64,000 nt of DNA from Pleomorphomonas oryzae DSM 16300 (GCF_000422965.1 NZ_AUHB01000002.1:248001-312000); one strand, 5' to 3'. Shown: positions 1 through 9,434, counted from the first letter of the stretch. The notes: generated from the sequence alone by a model not told the origin. A program made the numbers and translations.

Positions 1-957
1 CGGCGAACGGGTGTGTCTCGTCCGCACGCCGATCGGGCGGCGGCGCTGCTGGCACTTGGCGATATGGCCGGCGGTTTCGCCGATCTCGATGCCGTTGCCG
101 CTCGCCCGGCCTGGACTGCCCGATTGCCAAGTTGGAGTGGCGATCCGCTCGATGGGCCGCTCCTCGTCTCAACCGGAATGGATCCACTCGACCTCGTCAC
201 CTTCGCATCGACGCTGCCACTGGCCCGCTCCCTGGTCCCCGACCTCGGGTTAGTGGCGCCGAAGCCTTTCGTCCGTCTCGCTTCGGCATTGGCGGGCGTC
301 GGTCACGTCGCCGCCGACAACGAAGATGTGGGGAACTGGATCGAAGCCGCTGCCGCGACTGCGCCACTCTCGGGCCTGCCGCATCGCCTCGGCCTCACCG
401 CCGGAAGCTTTACGCCATCAGGTCCACTGCTTGCCGCTGAGCCTATGCTCGTGGAGCGCTGGAGCGCGCGGCTTGACCTCGGTCGCGGCAGGCCGGCCAT
501 CGGCCTGGTCTGGGGCAACAGCCTCAAGCTCGACGACCTCGCGCCGCTCGCCGGTATCGGCGACCTGCGCTTCATCGCGCTGGAACGGCTGTCCGCGACC
601 CTGCTGGTCCGGTCGTCGACGCCATCTGGTTGGGAGATTGCCGGCTCGCCGATCCGCATCGAGCATCCCGGCCCGGATTTCGAGGCGGGTGTCGATGCCC
701 GTGTCGATTGCGCCGCGCTTCTCAGCCGGCTCGATGCCGTGATCGCCATTGACGGTTTGCCGCTCCGCCTCGCCGGCGCACTCGGACGCCCCGGCGTTGC
801 TCTTCTTGCCTCGGCGGCCAATTGGCTATGGCGTCTGGAGGGAGACAAGACGCCTGTCTATCCGTCACTGTCGCTGCTGAGACAGAAACCAGAAGGACAG
901 CTCTCGGCCTTGCTACCGGAGGCCGTGCGCCGCGTTCGCGACATGGTCCGCTCTTGA
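1..957 (+). CDS. C-terminal part of a TPR/glycosyltransferase-like protein (5' end outside window)
   Basis: The frame is open to the left edge, so the gene probably begins outside the window; the GTG at 13 is just an internal codon that could serve as a start. About 318 residues are visible. The first 40 look like the end of a TPR unit (ALLALGDMAGGFADLDA). The rest resembles the GT9-like domain found after TPRs in many alphaproteobacterial proteins: GLVWGNSLKLDDLAPL fits the GLvWaGnp...L segment, and LAGALGRPGVALL followed by NWLWRLEGDKTPVYPS fits the nucleotide-sugar end of that fold. The usual Asp-Thr before the HLAGALG motif is Asp-Gly here and the His is Arg, so activity is uncertain. Role is inferred: transfer of sugar to protein or polysaccharide. 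No partner gene is visible. Confidence 0.6.
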   Translation, partial: RRTGVSRPHADRAAALLALGDMAGGFADLDAVAARPAWTARLPSWSGDPLDGPLLVSTGMDPLDLVTFASTLPLARSLVPDLGLVAPKPFVRLASALAGVGHVAADNEDVGNWIEAAAATAPLSGLPHRLGLTAGSFTPSGPLLAAEPMLVERWSARLDLGRGRPAIGLVWGNSLKLDDLAPLAGIGDLRFIALERLSATLLVRSSTPSGWEIAGSPIRIEHPGPDFEAGVDARVDCAALLSRLDAVIAIDGLPLRLAGALGRPGVALLASAANWLWRLEGDKTPVYPSLSLLRQKPEGQLSALLPEAVRRVRDMVRS

Positions 958-1082
958 TCTCAAAGGAAAATCCCACCGGAAACTCTCGGCTTCCGGGAAG
1001 CATGTTGCCTCTACTCGCGTAATGGGTGACAATAACGGAATGAAATTTTACAAACAGGCCATTTCGGAGGGAATGGTATCTC

Positions 1083-1110
1083 TTGCCAATTAAAGCTGTC
1101 CTTTTAGGAT
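1083..1110 (+). promoter_or_regulatory. Candidate sigma70-type promoter of the sulfate transport operon
   Basis: TTGCCA (1083-1088) and TAGGAT (1105-1110) are separated by 16 bases. A start point around 1117 would place the leader hairpin at the very 5' end of the transcript. Seen by eye only. Confidence 0.4.
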
Positions 1111-1114
1111 TCCA

Positions 1115-1168
1115 GCCTGTCGGGAGGCACCAAGCGCCCCGAGAGGCAGCCGAGGCTCCCCGACAGGC
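1115..1168 (+). promoter_or_regulatory. Leader hairpin upstream of sbp
   Basis: GCCTGTCGGGAG (1115-1126) pairs with CTCCCCGACAGGC (1156-1168) with one bulged C, enclosing about 29 G/C-rich bases that can fold further. It ends 38 bases before the sbp start. A cis-acting RNA for sulfate transporters has been described in Alphaproteobacteria (sul1 motif). Whether this leader belongs to it cannot be decided by eye. Confidence 0.45.
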
Positions 1169-1206
1169 GCGATGGCCGACATCGCTTGAGGCTGGAGACT
1201 GGAAGC

Positions 1207-2226
1207 ATGCGAGGCTCGAAATTTCTGGGACTGTTCGCCGCTGTGATCGCGGCGCCGCTTGCCATCACCGCTCCAGCCATGGCGGTGACGTTGACCAATG
1301 TTTCCTATGATCCAACCCGCGAGTTTTACGAGGCCTACAATGCGGCCTTCGCCGCGCACTGGAAGGCCGAGACTGGTGAGGATGTCGACGTCCGTTCGTC
1401 GCACGGCGGTTCCGGCAAACAGGCCCGTGCCGTGATCGACGGCCTGCCGGCCGATGTGGTGACGCTGGCGCTCGAAAGCGACATCAACGCCATCGCCGAA
1501 AAGACCGGTAAGATCCCGGCCGATTGGCGCGGCAAGCTACCGCACAACTCGGCGCCCTACACCTCGACCATCGTCTTTTTGGTCCGCAAGGGTAACCCGA
1601 AGGGTATTCACGACTGGGGCGACCTCATCAAGGACGGCGTCGAGGTGATAACGCCCAATCCCAAGACGTCGGGCGGTGCGCGCTGGAACTATCTCGCAGC
1701 CTGGGCTTGGGCCGCTGGTCAGTATGGCGGTGACGAGGCGAAGATTCGCGATTTCGTAGGCGCTCTCTATAAGCACGTGCCGGTACTCGATACCGGTGCC
1801 CGCGGCTCGACTGTCACCTTCGCCCAGCGAGAGCTTGGCGACGTGTTGCTTGCCTGGGAGAATGAAGCGTTCCTGGCCCTCGACGAATTCGGCGCCGACA
1901 AATTCGATATCGTGGTGCCGCCGCAATCCATCCTGGCCGAGCCACCGGTCGCCGTCGTCGAGGGCAACACCAAGATCAACGGCACCGAGAAGGAGGCTCG
2001 CGCCTACCTCGAATATCTCTATTCGGCCGAGGGACAGACGCTCGCCGCGAAGTTCCACTATCGTCCGGCCGAGCCGAACCTGGTCCCTCCTGAACTTCTT
2101 AAGGCGATCCCTCAGCTGAAGCTGGTCAGCATCGATGATCCGTTGTTCGGCGGCTGGGCCAAGGCGCAACCCTACCATTTCGGCGACGGTGGCGTATTCG
2201 ATCAGATCTATAAGCCAGCACAGTGA
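1207..2226 (+). CDS. sbp: Periplasmic sulfate/thiosulfate-binding protein
   Basis: This is the substrate-binding subunit of the sulfate ABC importer encoded by the next three genes, 339 residues and normal for the family. I chose the ATG at 1207 over the in-frame TTG at 1186 because GGAG/GGAAG precedes it and the protein then opens directly with a signal peptide (residues 1-26, cleavage after APAMA). Family hallmarks are [17 protein letters not shown] just after the signal, [12 protein letters not shown] in the sulfate-contacting region, [10 protein letters not shown], and [16 protein letters not shown]. Binding occurs in the periplasm. Expression probably follows sulfur status through the promoter and leader hairpin upstream. 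The choice between sulfate and thiosulfate as preferred ligand (Sbp versus CysP) cannot be made from the sequence. Confidence 0.95.
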   Translation: MRGSKFLGLFAAVIAAPLAITAPAMAVTLTNVSYDPTREFYEAYNAAFAAHWKAETGEDVDVRSSHGGSGKQARAVIDGLPADVVTLALESDINAIAEKTGKIPADWRGKLPHNSAPYTSTIVFLVRKGNPKGIHDWGDLIKDGVEVITPNPKTSGGARWNYLAAWAWAAGQYGGDEAKIRDFVGALYKHVPVLDTGARGSTVTFAQRELGDVLLAWENEAFLALDEFGADKFDIVVPPQSILAEPPVAVVEGNTKINGTEKEARAYLEYLYSAEGQTLAAKFHYRPAEPNLVPPELLKAIPQLKLVSIDDPLFGGWAKAQPYHFGDGGVFDQIYKPAQ

Positions 2227-2235
2227 CCAAACATC

Positions 2236-2256
2236 GCCGGCGGCTCGTCCGCCGGC
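2236..2256 (+). terminator. Intra-operon hairpin after sbp
   Basis: GCCGGCGG (2236-2243) and CCGCCGGC (2249-2256) form a perfect 8-bp stem ten bases after the sbp stop, with no U-run. It is more likely a 3'-end stabiliser or partial terminator than a full stop. Such elements let a binding protein outnumber its permease (inference). Confidence 0.5.
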
Positions 2257-2390
2257 TTCGATGAGTGGAGGGATTGCCATGTGGATCGCAACGGTGCCAC
2301 CCGGGTTTCTCTTTCCGCTGACCGAACGAGACCTTGCCGCCGGCGGACCGGGTGATCCCGATCGGCCGGCTTCCTCCGAAAGCGAGGCCG

Positions 2391-3233
2391 ATGACCCTGT
2401 ACGCGCCCTTCGTCAAGCCGAGTGTCCTGCCGGGCTTTCGCCTGACGATCATCTTCACGATCCTCTATCTCACGATGATCGTCCTCCTGCCGCTTGGCGC
2501 CCTGCTCTTCCGGGCTTCTTCGCTGGGGGTGCATGAGCTCGTGGTCCTGGCGCTCGATGGCCGAACGCTGTCGGCGCTGAGATTATCCTTTGTCACGAGC
2601 TTTGCCGCGGCTGCCTTCAACGTGCCCTTCGGTCTGCTGATCGCTTGGGTGCTGGTACGCTATGACTTTCCCGGCCGGCGCTTTTTCGATGCGATCATCG
2701 ATCTGCCCTTCGCCTTGCCGACGGCGGTGGCCGGCATCGCCTTGACCGCGCTCTACGCGCCGAAGGGCTGGATCGGCTCGATTGCCACCATCTTTGGCCT
2801 CAAGATCGCCTATACACCGATCGGGGTCTTCCTGGCACTGGTGTTCGTCGGTCTGCCTTTCATCGTTCGCACGGTGCAGCCGGTGCTGGCCGAAGTGGAC
2901 CGCGAACTCGAAGAGGCTGCTGCGACGCTCGGCGCCGGCCGGCTCAGAACCATCGCATCGGTGGTGCTGCCGGTGCTCAGCCCGGCCATCCTGACCGGCT
3001 TCGCGCTGGCTTTCGCCCGGGCGGTCGGCGAATATGGTTCGGTGATCTTCATTGCCGGCAACATCCCCTATGTCTCGGAGATCGCGCCGCTGCTCATCGT
3101 CATCAAGCTCGAAGAGTTCGACTATGCCGGCGCGACCGCCGTCGCCGCCTTCATGCTGGCGGTCAGTTTCGCAACGCTTCTCCTCATCAATCTGATCCAG
3201 GCCCGAGCGCGCACGAGGTATGGCCATGTCTGA
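2391..3233 (+). CDS. cysT: Sulfate ABC transporter permease CysT (CysU)
   Basis: One of the two inner-membrane subunits of the sulfate importer, 280 residues from the ATG at 2391. The open frame reaches back to a TTG at 2334, but the ATG matches the family start (short cytoplasmic tail, then VLPGFRLTIIF). Six or so hydrophobic segments are visible. The EAA loop that docks on CysA is EEAAATLGAGRLRTI near residue 185, followed by FARAVGEYGS, a strong CysT/CysW signature. The gap of 164 bases after sbp contains a hairpin. The 3' end overlaps the start of cysW, indicating coupled translation. Confidence 0.93.
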   Translation: MTLYAPFVKPSVLPGFRLTIIFTILYLTMIVLLPLGALLFRASSLGVHELVVLALDGRTLSALRLSFVTSFAAAAFNVPFGLLIAWVLVRYDFPGRRFFDAIIDLPFALPTAVAGIALTALYAPKGWIGSIATIFGLKIAYTPIGVFLALVFVGLPFIVRTVQPVLAEVDRELEEAAATLGAGRLRTIASVVLPVLSPAILTGFALAFARAVGEYGSVIFIAGNIPYVSEIAPLLIVIKLEEFDYAGATAVAAFMLAVSFATLLLINLIQARARTRYGHV

Positions 3234-4140
3234 CAGTTCCGTCGCGCTCGCCGTGTCGCTCGAAGAGACGACTGCGGCCGTTGCCGCCAGCCCGTCCCGC
3301 CGCCGCTTGCCGACCGAGGAGGCACCGTGGGTCCGGCGTCTGCTGATCACGTTGGCGGTCGGCTTTCTCGGCCTGTTTCTGTTGCTGCCGCTTGTCACGG
3401 TGTTCATGGAGGCGTTCCGGAAGGGCGCTGGCGCCTTCATTCACGCCTTTGCCGATCCGGCTGCCGTCGACGCCATTCTGCTGACGCTGATGGTGGCCGT
3501 CATTGCTGTTCCGGCCAATCTCGTCTTCGGCATTTCCGCCGCCTGGGCGATCGCCAAGTTTGATTTCCGTGGCAAGGCTTTCCTGGTGACACTGATCGAC
3601 CTGCCCTTTTCGGTGTCGCCGGTGGTGGCAGGTCTCGTCTACGTTTTGCTCTATGCCAATCACGGCATCTTCGGTGGTTGGCTGCAGTCGGCCGGCATCC
3701 AGATCATTTTCGCCCTGCCGGGTATCATCATGGCGACGGTGTTCGTCACCTTCCCCTTCATCGCGCGCGAGCTGATTCCGCTGATGGAGGAACTGGGTAA
3801 CACCGACGAGGAGGCGGCGCTGACGCTCGGCGCTTCCGGTTTCCGCATGTTCTGGACGGTGACGCTGCCCAACGTAAAATGGGCGCTGCTCTACGGCGTG
3901 CTGCTCTGCAATGCCCGCGCCATGGGCGAGTTCGGCGCGGTGTCCGTGGTGTCAGGCCATATCCGCGGCTACACCAACACCATGCCGCTGCACATCGAAA
4001 TTCTTTACAACGAATACCAGTTCGTTGCCGCCTTCGCCGTCGCTTCACTGCTCGCCGCTTTGGCCTTGGTGACGCTCGGCATCAAATCCTGGCTGGAACA
4101 TCGCTACGCCGGCGATCTCGCCGCCGGCCACCGCCACTGA
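3220..4140 (+). CDS. cysW: Sulfate ABC transporter permease CysW
   Basis: The second membrane subunit of the sulfate importer, 306 residues. ATGs at 3220 and 3226 are both possible; either one overlaps the end of cysT (14 or 8 bases). A hydrophilic N-terminal tail of about 40 residues precedes the first membrane segment ([19 protein letters not shown]). The EAA loop is [16 protein letters not shown] followed by [20 protein letters not shown], which is specific for CysW. It pairs with CysT in the membrane and is driven by CysA, encoded 10 bases downstream. Confidence 0.93.
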   Translation: MAMSDSSVALAVSLEETTAAVAASPSRRRLPTEEAPWVRRLLITLAVGFLGLFLLLPLVTVFMEAFRKGAGAFIHAFADPAAVDAILLTLMVAVIAVPANLVFGISAAWAIAKFDFRGKAFLVTLIDLPFSVSPVVAGLVYVLLYANHGIFGGWLQSAGIQIIFALPGIIMATVFVTFPFIARELIPLMEELGNTDEEAALTLGASGFRMFWTVTLPNVKWALLYGVLLCNARAMGEFGAVSVVSGHIRGYTNTMPLHIEILYNEYQFVAAFAVASLLAALALVTLGIKSWLEHRYAGDLAAGHRH

Positions 4141-4150
4141 CGGAGCCCCG

Positions 4151-5200
4151 ATGGAACTCGATATTCGCAACCTGACGAAGACCTTCGGCAGCACGGCGGC
4201 CCTTCATGGCGTCGACCTCAAGGTCGCTTCGGGGGAACTCCTGGCGCTGCTCGGACCGTCCGGCTCGGGCAAGACGACGCTCCTGCGCTGCGTGGCCGGC
4301 CTTGAGATCCCGTCAGGCGGTCAAATTCTGTTCGGCGGCGAGGATGCCAGCTTCAAGAGCGTCCAGGAGCGGAATATCGGATTCGTGTTCCAGCACTATG
4401 CCCTCTTCAAGCATCTCACCATCGCCGACAACATTTCCTATGGTCTGAGGGTGCGGCCGCGCCGCACGCGACCGACCGCGGCAGCGATCCGGAACAAGGT
4501 CGAGGAACTGCTCGCCCTGATCCAGCTGCCGGAGTATGGCGGCCGATATCCGAGCCAGCTGTCGGGTGGTCAGCGCCAGCGCGTGGCGCTCGCCCGGGCG
4601 CTCGCCGTCGAGCCGCGCGTGTTGCTGCTCGACGAACCGTTTGGCGCTTTGGACGCCAAGGTGCGCAAGGAACTGCGCGTCTGGCTCCGGGAGTTCCACG
4701 ACCGTACCGGCCACACCACGCTGTTTGTGACGCACGATCAGGAGGAGGCGCTCGATCTCGCCGACCGGGTCATCGTCATGAGCAATGGAAAGATCGAGCA
4801 GGAAGGGTCGCCCGAGGACATCTACGACCGGCCGGCGACGCCCTTCGTCTTCGACTTCATTGGCGAATCCGTTCGCCTCGACATCCATGTCGACAAGGGA
4901 AGGCCTTTCGTCGGTCAGCAGGAGGTTTCGATCCCCCGGCTGCCGCCGCTTCTCTTCGACGGACCGGCGAAACTCTACGTCCGTCCCGAGCACGTCGCCT
5001 TCCGCCGTGATGGCGAAGGGCTCTGGGCAACGGTCGTGTCGCTGCATCGCTCAGGATCGTCGCGCCGTATCGGATTCCGTGCCGACGGAACCGAGATGAT
5101 CATCGAGGCACTGACGCCGGCTGACCGCGAGCCGCCTCGGATCGGCGATCGTGCTGCTCTGGAAATCCGGGCTGCCGGCTTGTTCTCGGGCACAGCCTAA
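4151..5200 (+). CDS. cysA: Sulfate ABC transporter ATPase CysA
   Basis: Energises the sulfate importer at the cytoplasmic face, 349 residues. Walker A is GPSGSGKTT at 35-43, the signature is [15 protein letters not shown] near 137, Walker B is [11 protein letters not shown] near 157, and the switch histidine is in [13 protein letters not shown] near 194. A C-terminal TOBE-like regulatory region (about 235-349) includes [11 protein letters not shown]. It starts 10 bases after cysW and is the last gene of the operon. No clear terminator follows before the next gene. Confidence 0.94.
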   Translation: MELDIRNLTKTFGSTAALHGVDLKVASGELLALLGPSGSGKTTLLRCVAGLEIPSGGQILFGGEDASFKSVQERNIGFVFQHYALFKHLTIADNISYGLRVRPRRTRPTAAAIRNKVEELLALIQLPEYGGRYPSQLSGGQRQRVALARALAVEPRVLLLDEPFGALDAKVRKELRVWLREFHDRTGHTTLFVTHDQEEALDLADRVIVMSNGKIEQEGSPEDIYDRPATPFVFDFIGESVRLDIHVDKGRPFVGQQEVSIPRLPPLLFDGPAKLYVRPEHVAFRRDGEGLWATVVSLHRSGSSRRIGFRADGTEMIIEALTPADREPPRIGDRAALEIRAAGLFSGTA

Positions 5201-5235
5201 AGTGGGTTATGCAGCTAGTTGTTGTCCTTCGCAAC

Positions 5236-5268
5236 CGGTGATAACAGATACAATTGGAAATATCACCG
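5236..5268 (+). promoter_or_regulatory. Inverted repeat upstream of the small secreted protein gene
   Basis: CGGTGATA (5236-5243) and TATCACCG (5261-5268) are perfect 8-bp arms around a 17-base AT-rich spacer. A second short palindrome, GCGCATTATGCGC, follows directly. Position between cysA and the next gene suggests a regulator-binding site; the regulator is unknown. Confidence 0.35.
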
Positions 5269-5304
5269 ATGCGCATTATGCGCGAAATTGCGTTGGAGTT
5301 TTGT

Positions 5305-5691
5305 ATGCGTTCGCTTATTGCCGCCGCCACCCTGCTGTCCGTGGCTGCTGTCGCCCATGCCGAAGATGTGACCATGGACACTAAGTCTGGCCAGACGGTC
5401 TCCTACCAGCTTTATACGTATTCGGTTAGCACCTGTTCTTCCGAGGGGCAGTTTCGAACCAAGGTTTTGGAAGAGCCCATGCATGGCAAGCTGGACATTC
5501 GGCCGGATACCTTCATCGCTGACGCCCCTCCTTGTAGTGGCCGCAAGTTTGTCGGCACGAGGATTTCCTACACCTCAGTCAAGGGCTTCCGCGGCACTGA
5601 CCACTTTTCGGTAAACTCCGGCTATCCCGTTGACAGCTCGGAAATGCGCTACAGCTACTCGACCGACGATTTCACAGTGAACGTGCGCTAA
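5305..5691 (+). CDS. Small secreted protein with a single bacterial Ig/cadherin-like domain
   Basis: 128 residues from the ATG at 5305, preceded by TTGGAG; longer in-frame starts (5254) would bury the signal peptide. Residues 1-19 are a Sec signal (cleavage after AHA). The mature part resembles the short Ig-like modules (Big_9/cadherin-like) that appear in tandem in large adhesins: PMHGKLDI, then ISYTSVKGFRGTDHFSV, matching the HG...Y.P..gF.GtD.F pattern. Two cysteines (about residues 43 and 75) could form a disulfide in the periplasm. A single module as a whole protein is unusual. No function is known, and it is not obviously part of the sulfate operon. Confidence 0.7.
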   Translation: MRSLIAAATLLSVAAVAHAEDVTMDTKSGQTVSYQLYTYSVSTCSSEGQFRTKVLEEPMHGKLDIRPDTFIADAPPCSGRKFVGTRISYTSVKGFRGTDHFSVNSGYPVDSSEMRYSYSTDDFTVNVR

Positions 5692-8172
5692 TCAAGTGCC
5701 GCGTGGCTTGGCCCGGCGGGTGGGATCCGCGCTAAGCGGATCGTCGGGCCAGGGGTGCTTCGGATAGCGCCCCTTGAGGTCTTTCGCCACGTCCTTCCAG
5801 GAGCCTCGCCAGAAGCCGGGCAGATCCTTGGTGGTCTGGATCGGCCGATGAGCTGGCGAGGTCAGCACTAGCGTCAGAGCCACCCGGCCGCCGGCAATGG
5901 TCGGATGCCGATCGAGACCGAACAGCTCCTGCACCCTGATCTCCACGGCAGGTCCGCCGTCGGCGCCATAGTCGATCGGTACGCGGCTGCCGGTCGGCGC
6001 CTCGAAATGGCTGGGCATCAGCCTGTCCATGTCCTGCCTGAGACCAAACGGCAGAAGCCGATCTAGGGCGGCGCCGAGGAGCGCGGCGTCGATGTCGTCG
6101 AGCCGCGTCAGCCCATCGATGAACGGACCCAGCCAATCGTCGAGCGTGCCGGCAAGACCGGCATCGGTGAGATCGGGCCAAGGCTCGCCCACCGTTTGGT
6201 TGAGAAAGTTGACACGCTCCCTGAGCCGCCGCTGCTCTTTCGACCAGTTGAGACGGTCGATGCCGATCCGGCGGACACCTGACAGAAGTGCTGCGCTCGT
6301 CTCCGTACCGCTTGGCGCGGCAATCGGTTCCTCGGCAAGCTTTACCGCCTCGAGCCGTCGGATGCGGCGGGCGCGGACGGCGCGGGCGGCCGGATCGAAT
6401 ACGACGGTCGTTTCGTCGACGATTCGGGTTGCGAACAGCATCTCGATCTCGTCACGGGAAATCGCAGCCGCCAGCCGGATGCGCGCTCGCTCCGCCTTGC
6501 CGGCGAGGTCGGCGACGACGATGTAATCTTCCTTGGCTAGCCGGTCATGCTCCTCCAGCATGCCGCCTCTGCCGCTGGCAAGGCGAAAGGCACCATGCGG
6601 TCCTCGAGCTTCGGCAACCCGATCAGGATAGGCAAGAGCGAGAATGGCGCCTGCCGATAGCGAGGTCGGCGATGCCTCGGAGGCCTGACCCTCGGCCGCC
6701 AGCTTGGCCCACTTGCTAGCCATGGCCCGAGCGTCACTGGCCCGTTGAGCGCGATCGCCACGGAAGCGCACGAGGCGGTCGGCAATGTCGGTGGAGTCGC
6801 CCCCGAGACCCTGTTCGGTGAGGATCGCCGCAATATCGGCCGCCATCCGCGCCGCGCCGAAGTCCGCCGCCCGGTGGATCATGTGGGCGAGGCGGGGCGG
6901 CAATGGCAGGCGCGCCAGCGCCTTGCCCTCGGCCGTGATACGGCCCGCATCATCGATGGCCTCAAGATCGCGAAGCAACTCCACAGCTTCGTTCCAGGCC
7001 GGCTTCGGCGGCGGGTCGAGAAAGGCGAGGGCGGCCGGATCGTGAATGCCGACGGCGGCAAGGTCGAGTACCAGCTGTGAAAGATCGGCTTCCAGGATCT
7101 CCGGCGTCGAATAGGGCTGGAGCGCTGCCGTCTGGCCCTCGCTCCACAGGCGCCAACAGATACCCGGCTCGGTACGACCGGCACGGCCGCGCCGCTGATC
7201 GGCCGAGGCGCGCGAAACGCGCATCGTTTCAAGGCGCGTCAGGCCGGTGTCCGGTTCATATTTGGGAACGCGAGACAGGCCGCCATCGATCACCAACCGG
7301 ACGCCGTCAATGGTCAGCGACGTCTCGGCGATTGCCGTGGCAAGCACCACTTTGCGCTCCGGTGGCCGGCACGGGCGAATGGCGAAATCCTGCTCGGCGT
7401 TGGTCAGTGCGCCATAAAGGGGGGCGAGGCGAACTCCAGTTGACAGACGCCCGTCGAGTCGTTCGGCGACGCGACGAATTTCCGCCTGCCCTGGCAGAAA
7501 GACCAGCGCCGAACCCTCCTCTTCGCGCAACGCCCGCAGCGTCACGTCGGCCACCTGGTCCTCGAAACGCAGGAGCGGATCGCGGTCGACGTGCCGCGTT
7601 TCGATGGGGAAGGCGCGGCCGGCGCTCTCGATCACCGGTGCGCTGCCAAGAAGGCTGGCTACACGGCCGCCATCCAGCGTGGCGCTCATCACCACGATCC
7701 GAAGGTCGTCTCTGAGCGCCGCTCCATCGAGGGCAAGCGCGAGGCCAAGGTCGCCATCAAGCGAGCGTTCGTGGAACTCGTCGAACAGCACCGCCGCTAC
7801 CCCATCGAGCAGCGGGTCTTCCACCACCATGCGCGTGAAGACGCCCTCGGTGATCACTTCGATCACCGTTTTCGCCGACACCCTGGAGTCCATGCGGACG
7901 CGGTAGCCGGCGGTTTGTCCAACACTCTCGCCAAGGCTATCGGCCATGCGCGCCGCTGCAGCGCGGGCAGCGATACGCCGCGGTTCGACGACGATCAGCT
8001 TGCCGCTTCGCCACGGGGCATCGAGCAGCGCCAGTGGCACCCGTGTCGTCTTGCCGGCGCCTGGCGCGGCGACAAGAACGAGACGCGGGTTGGCTTCAAG
8101 CGATGCTCGGATATCGTCGAGCACCGCGTCGATGGGAAGCGGCGGAGAAAAGCGCACTGGTCCTGGTATCAC
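5692..8172 (-). CDS. hrpB: ATP-dependent RNA helicase HrpB
   Basis: A DEAH-box helicase of 826 residues, close to the family's usual length. The open frame runs to 8574, but its first 134 codons lie inside the lytic transglycosylase gene in another frame and look like noise. The GTG at 8172 begins the recognisable protein and overlaps the upstream stop as GTGA. Motifs: I AAPGAGKTT (35-43), Ia VEPRRIAARA, II DEFH, III SATLDG, then AETSLTIDGVRLVIDGG and VI QRRGRAGRTEPG. The HrpB-specific C-terminal region ends with GRYPKHPWPDDPL. It is cytosolic. Its precise RNA substrate in bacteria is poorly known. Confidence 0.93.
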   Translation of the reverse strand: MIPGPVRFSPPLPIDAVLDDIRASLEANPRLVLVAAPGAGKTTRVPLALLDAPWRSGKLIVVEPRRIAARAAAARMADSLGESVGQTAGYRVRMDSRVSAKTVIEVITEGVFTRMVVEDPLLDGVAAVLFDEFHERSLDGDLGLALALDGAALRDDLRIVVMSATLDGGRVASLLGSAPVIESAGRAFPIETRHVDRDPLLRFEDQVADVTLRALREEEGSALVFLPGQAEIRRVAERLDGRLSTGVRLAPLYGALTNAEQDFAIRPCRPPERKVVLATAIAETSLTIDGVRLVIDGGLSRVPKYEPDTGLTRLETMRVSRASADQRRGRAGRTEPGICWRLWSEGQTAALQPYSTPEILEADLSQLVLDLAAVGIHDPAALAFLDPPPKPAWNEAVELLRDLEAIDDAGRITAEGKALARLPLPPRLAHMIHRAADFGAARMAADIAAILTEQGLGGDSTDIADRLVRFRGDRAQRASDARAMASKWAKLAAEGQASEASPTSLSAGAILALAYPDRVAEARGPHGAFRLASGRGGMLEEHDRLAKEDYIVVADLAGKAERARIRLAAAISRDEIEMLFATRIVDETTVVFDPAARAVRARRIRRLEAVKLAEEPIAAPSGTETSAALLSGVRRIGIDRLNWSKEQRRLRERVNFLNQTVGEPWPDLTDAGLAGTLDDWLGPFIDGLTRLDDIDAALLGAALDRLLPFGLRQDMDRLMPSHFEAPTGSRVPIDYGADGGPAVEIRVQELFGLDRHPTIAGGRVALTLVLTSPAHRPIQTTKDLPGFWRGSWKDVAKDLKGRYPKHPWPDDPLSADPTRRAKPRGT

Positions 8173-9365
8173 CTGAGCGCCTGGAGCAAGGCCGAATCCG
8201 GCCAACCATCGACCGGCAGTCCAGCCTTCAGCTGGAAGCTGCGAACCGCTTCGCGCGTTTGCTGGCCCAGCTTGCCGTCCTTGGGGCCGGCGTCCAGACC
8301 CTGGGCTGAAAGCGCTCCCTGGATGAAGGCGATATCGGACGCACCGAGCGCTTCGACGTTCCCATTGCCGGGGCCGACTGGCGGCGCACCGGCCAGCCGC
8401 GTTGCGAAATAGGCTGCGGTGGTCGAGTAGACCAGCGACTCGTTCCAGCCGAGGTAGACATCGAAATTGTGGTACGCGAGGAAGGCCGGCCCGAAGCGCC
8501 CCATCGGCAGATAAAGCGCGGCCACACCGTCGGGGATGGAGCCGTTCGCGGCTCGCACGCCCATCGCCTGCCACTCGCCGACCGGTTTCTTGATCGGCAG
8601 GTCCGCCTGATCCCAGGGGAGGTTGGCCGGAATCTTGACCTCGACCAGCCAGGGCTGGCCGGGCACCCAGCCGAGCGAATGCAGGTAATTGGCCGTCGAG
8701 CCCAGCACGTCGGGCGCGCTCTTGATGAGGTTGCGACGGCCGTCGCCGTCGAAGTCGACGGCGTAGCGGAGATAGTTGGACGGCAGGAACTGCGTCTGGC
8801 CGAGCTCGCCGGCCCAGGCGCCCTTCATTTCCGACGGCGTGAGGTCGCCTCGCGCCACGATCTGCAGGGCATCGAGCAGCTCATTCTGGAACATCACCGG
8901 CCGGCGGCAGTCATAAGCGAGGGTCGCCAGCGACTGCAGGGTCGGGAAATCGCCGGTGTTGGCGCCGAAATCGCTCTCCAACCCCCAGACGGCAACAATC
9001 ACTTCGGCCGGCACGCCATATTGAGCCTGAATGCGGCCGAACAGGTCGGCGTTGGCCTTGATCTTCTGCGCGCCGACGCTCAGGCGGTTCTTGTTGACCA
9101 TGCGGCCGGCAAACTCGGTAAAGGTCTGCGAGAACACGCCCTGTCCCCGGTCCTTCTTGATCACTGCCGGATCGAAGCTGATGCCCGAGAGAGCCGATTG
9201 CACCGTGCTGGCGGGAATTCCGCCGTCAACGAGCGTCTTCGAATAGCCGGCGAGCCATGTACCGAAGCCATCGCCCTTGGCGCTGCAATTGGCTGCAAGG
9301 CCGGGCGTAGCGAGGACTGGCAATCCGACAACCAGCGCTGTCAGAACGGGGACCGAAGACCGCAT
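8169..9365 (-). CDS. Lytic murein transglycosylase, MltB family, with peptidoglycan-binding domain
   Basis: Cleaves peptidoglycan glycan strands in the periplasm. 398 residues from the ATG at 9365, which has GAGGAGG at ideal spacing; the in-frame ATG at 9371 sits only two bases from it. A signal peptide (about 1-25, cleavage after GLAA) is followed by the SLT_2 domain with the catalytic glutamate in VWGLESDFGANTG, and by a C-terminal PG_binding_1 domain (about 330-398, FIQGALSAQGLDAGP...QQTREAVRSFQ). No lipobox cysteine is seen, so it is soluble rather than a lipoprotein like E. coli MltB. Its stop codon overlaps the hrpB start. Confidence 0.92.
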   Translation of the reverse strand: MRSSVPVLTALVVGLPVLATPGLAANCSAKGDGFGTWLAGYSKTLVDGGIPASTVQSALSGISFDPAVIKKDRGQGVFSQTFTEFAGRMVNKNRLSVGAQKIKANADLFGRIQAQYGVPAEVIVAVWGLESDFGANTGDFPTLQSLATLAYDCRRPVMFQNELLDALQIVARGDLTPSEMKGAWAGELGQTQFLPSNYLRYAVDFDGDGRRNLIKSAPDVLGSTANYLHSLGWVPGQPWLVEVKIPANLPWDQADLPIKKPVGEWQAMGVRAANGSIPDGVAALYLPMGRFGPAFLAYHNFDVYLGWNESLVYSTTAAYFATRLAGAPPVGPGNGNVEALGASDIAFIQGALSAQGLDAGPKDGKLGQQTREAVRSFQLKAGLPVDGWPDSALLQALR

Positions 9366-9434
9366 GAACATAACCTCCTCAAAGAACTAGGTTGAAACGG
9401 ATCATAGCGACATTCGTTTGCAATCGACAGAGTT

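Noticed and set aside
2279-2536. ATG at 2279 with GGAGGG upstream opening an 85-codon frame that overlaps the cysT start
   Set aside because: The peptide is Pro/Asp-rich without family resemblance and the frame is not that of cysT, whose own N-terminus is complete; best seen as chance, or at most an upstream ORF.
8173-8574. N-terminal extension of the helicase frame by 134 codons
   Set aside because: It lies in the wrong frame inside the transglycosylase gene, is rich in Arg and Cys, and has no homology; the GTG at 8172 begins the conserved protein.
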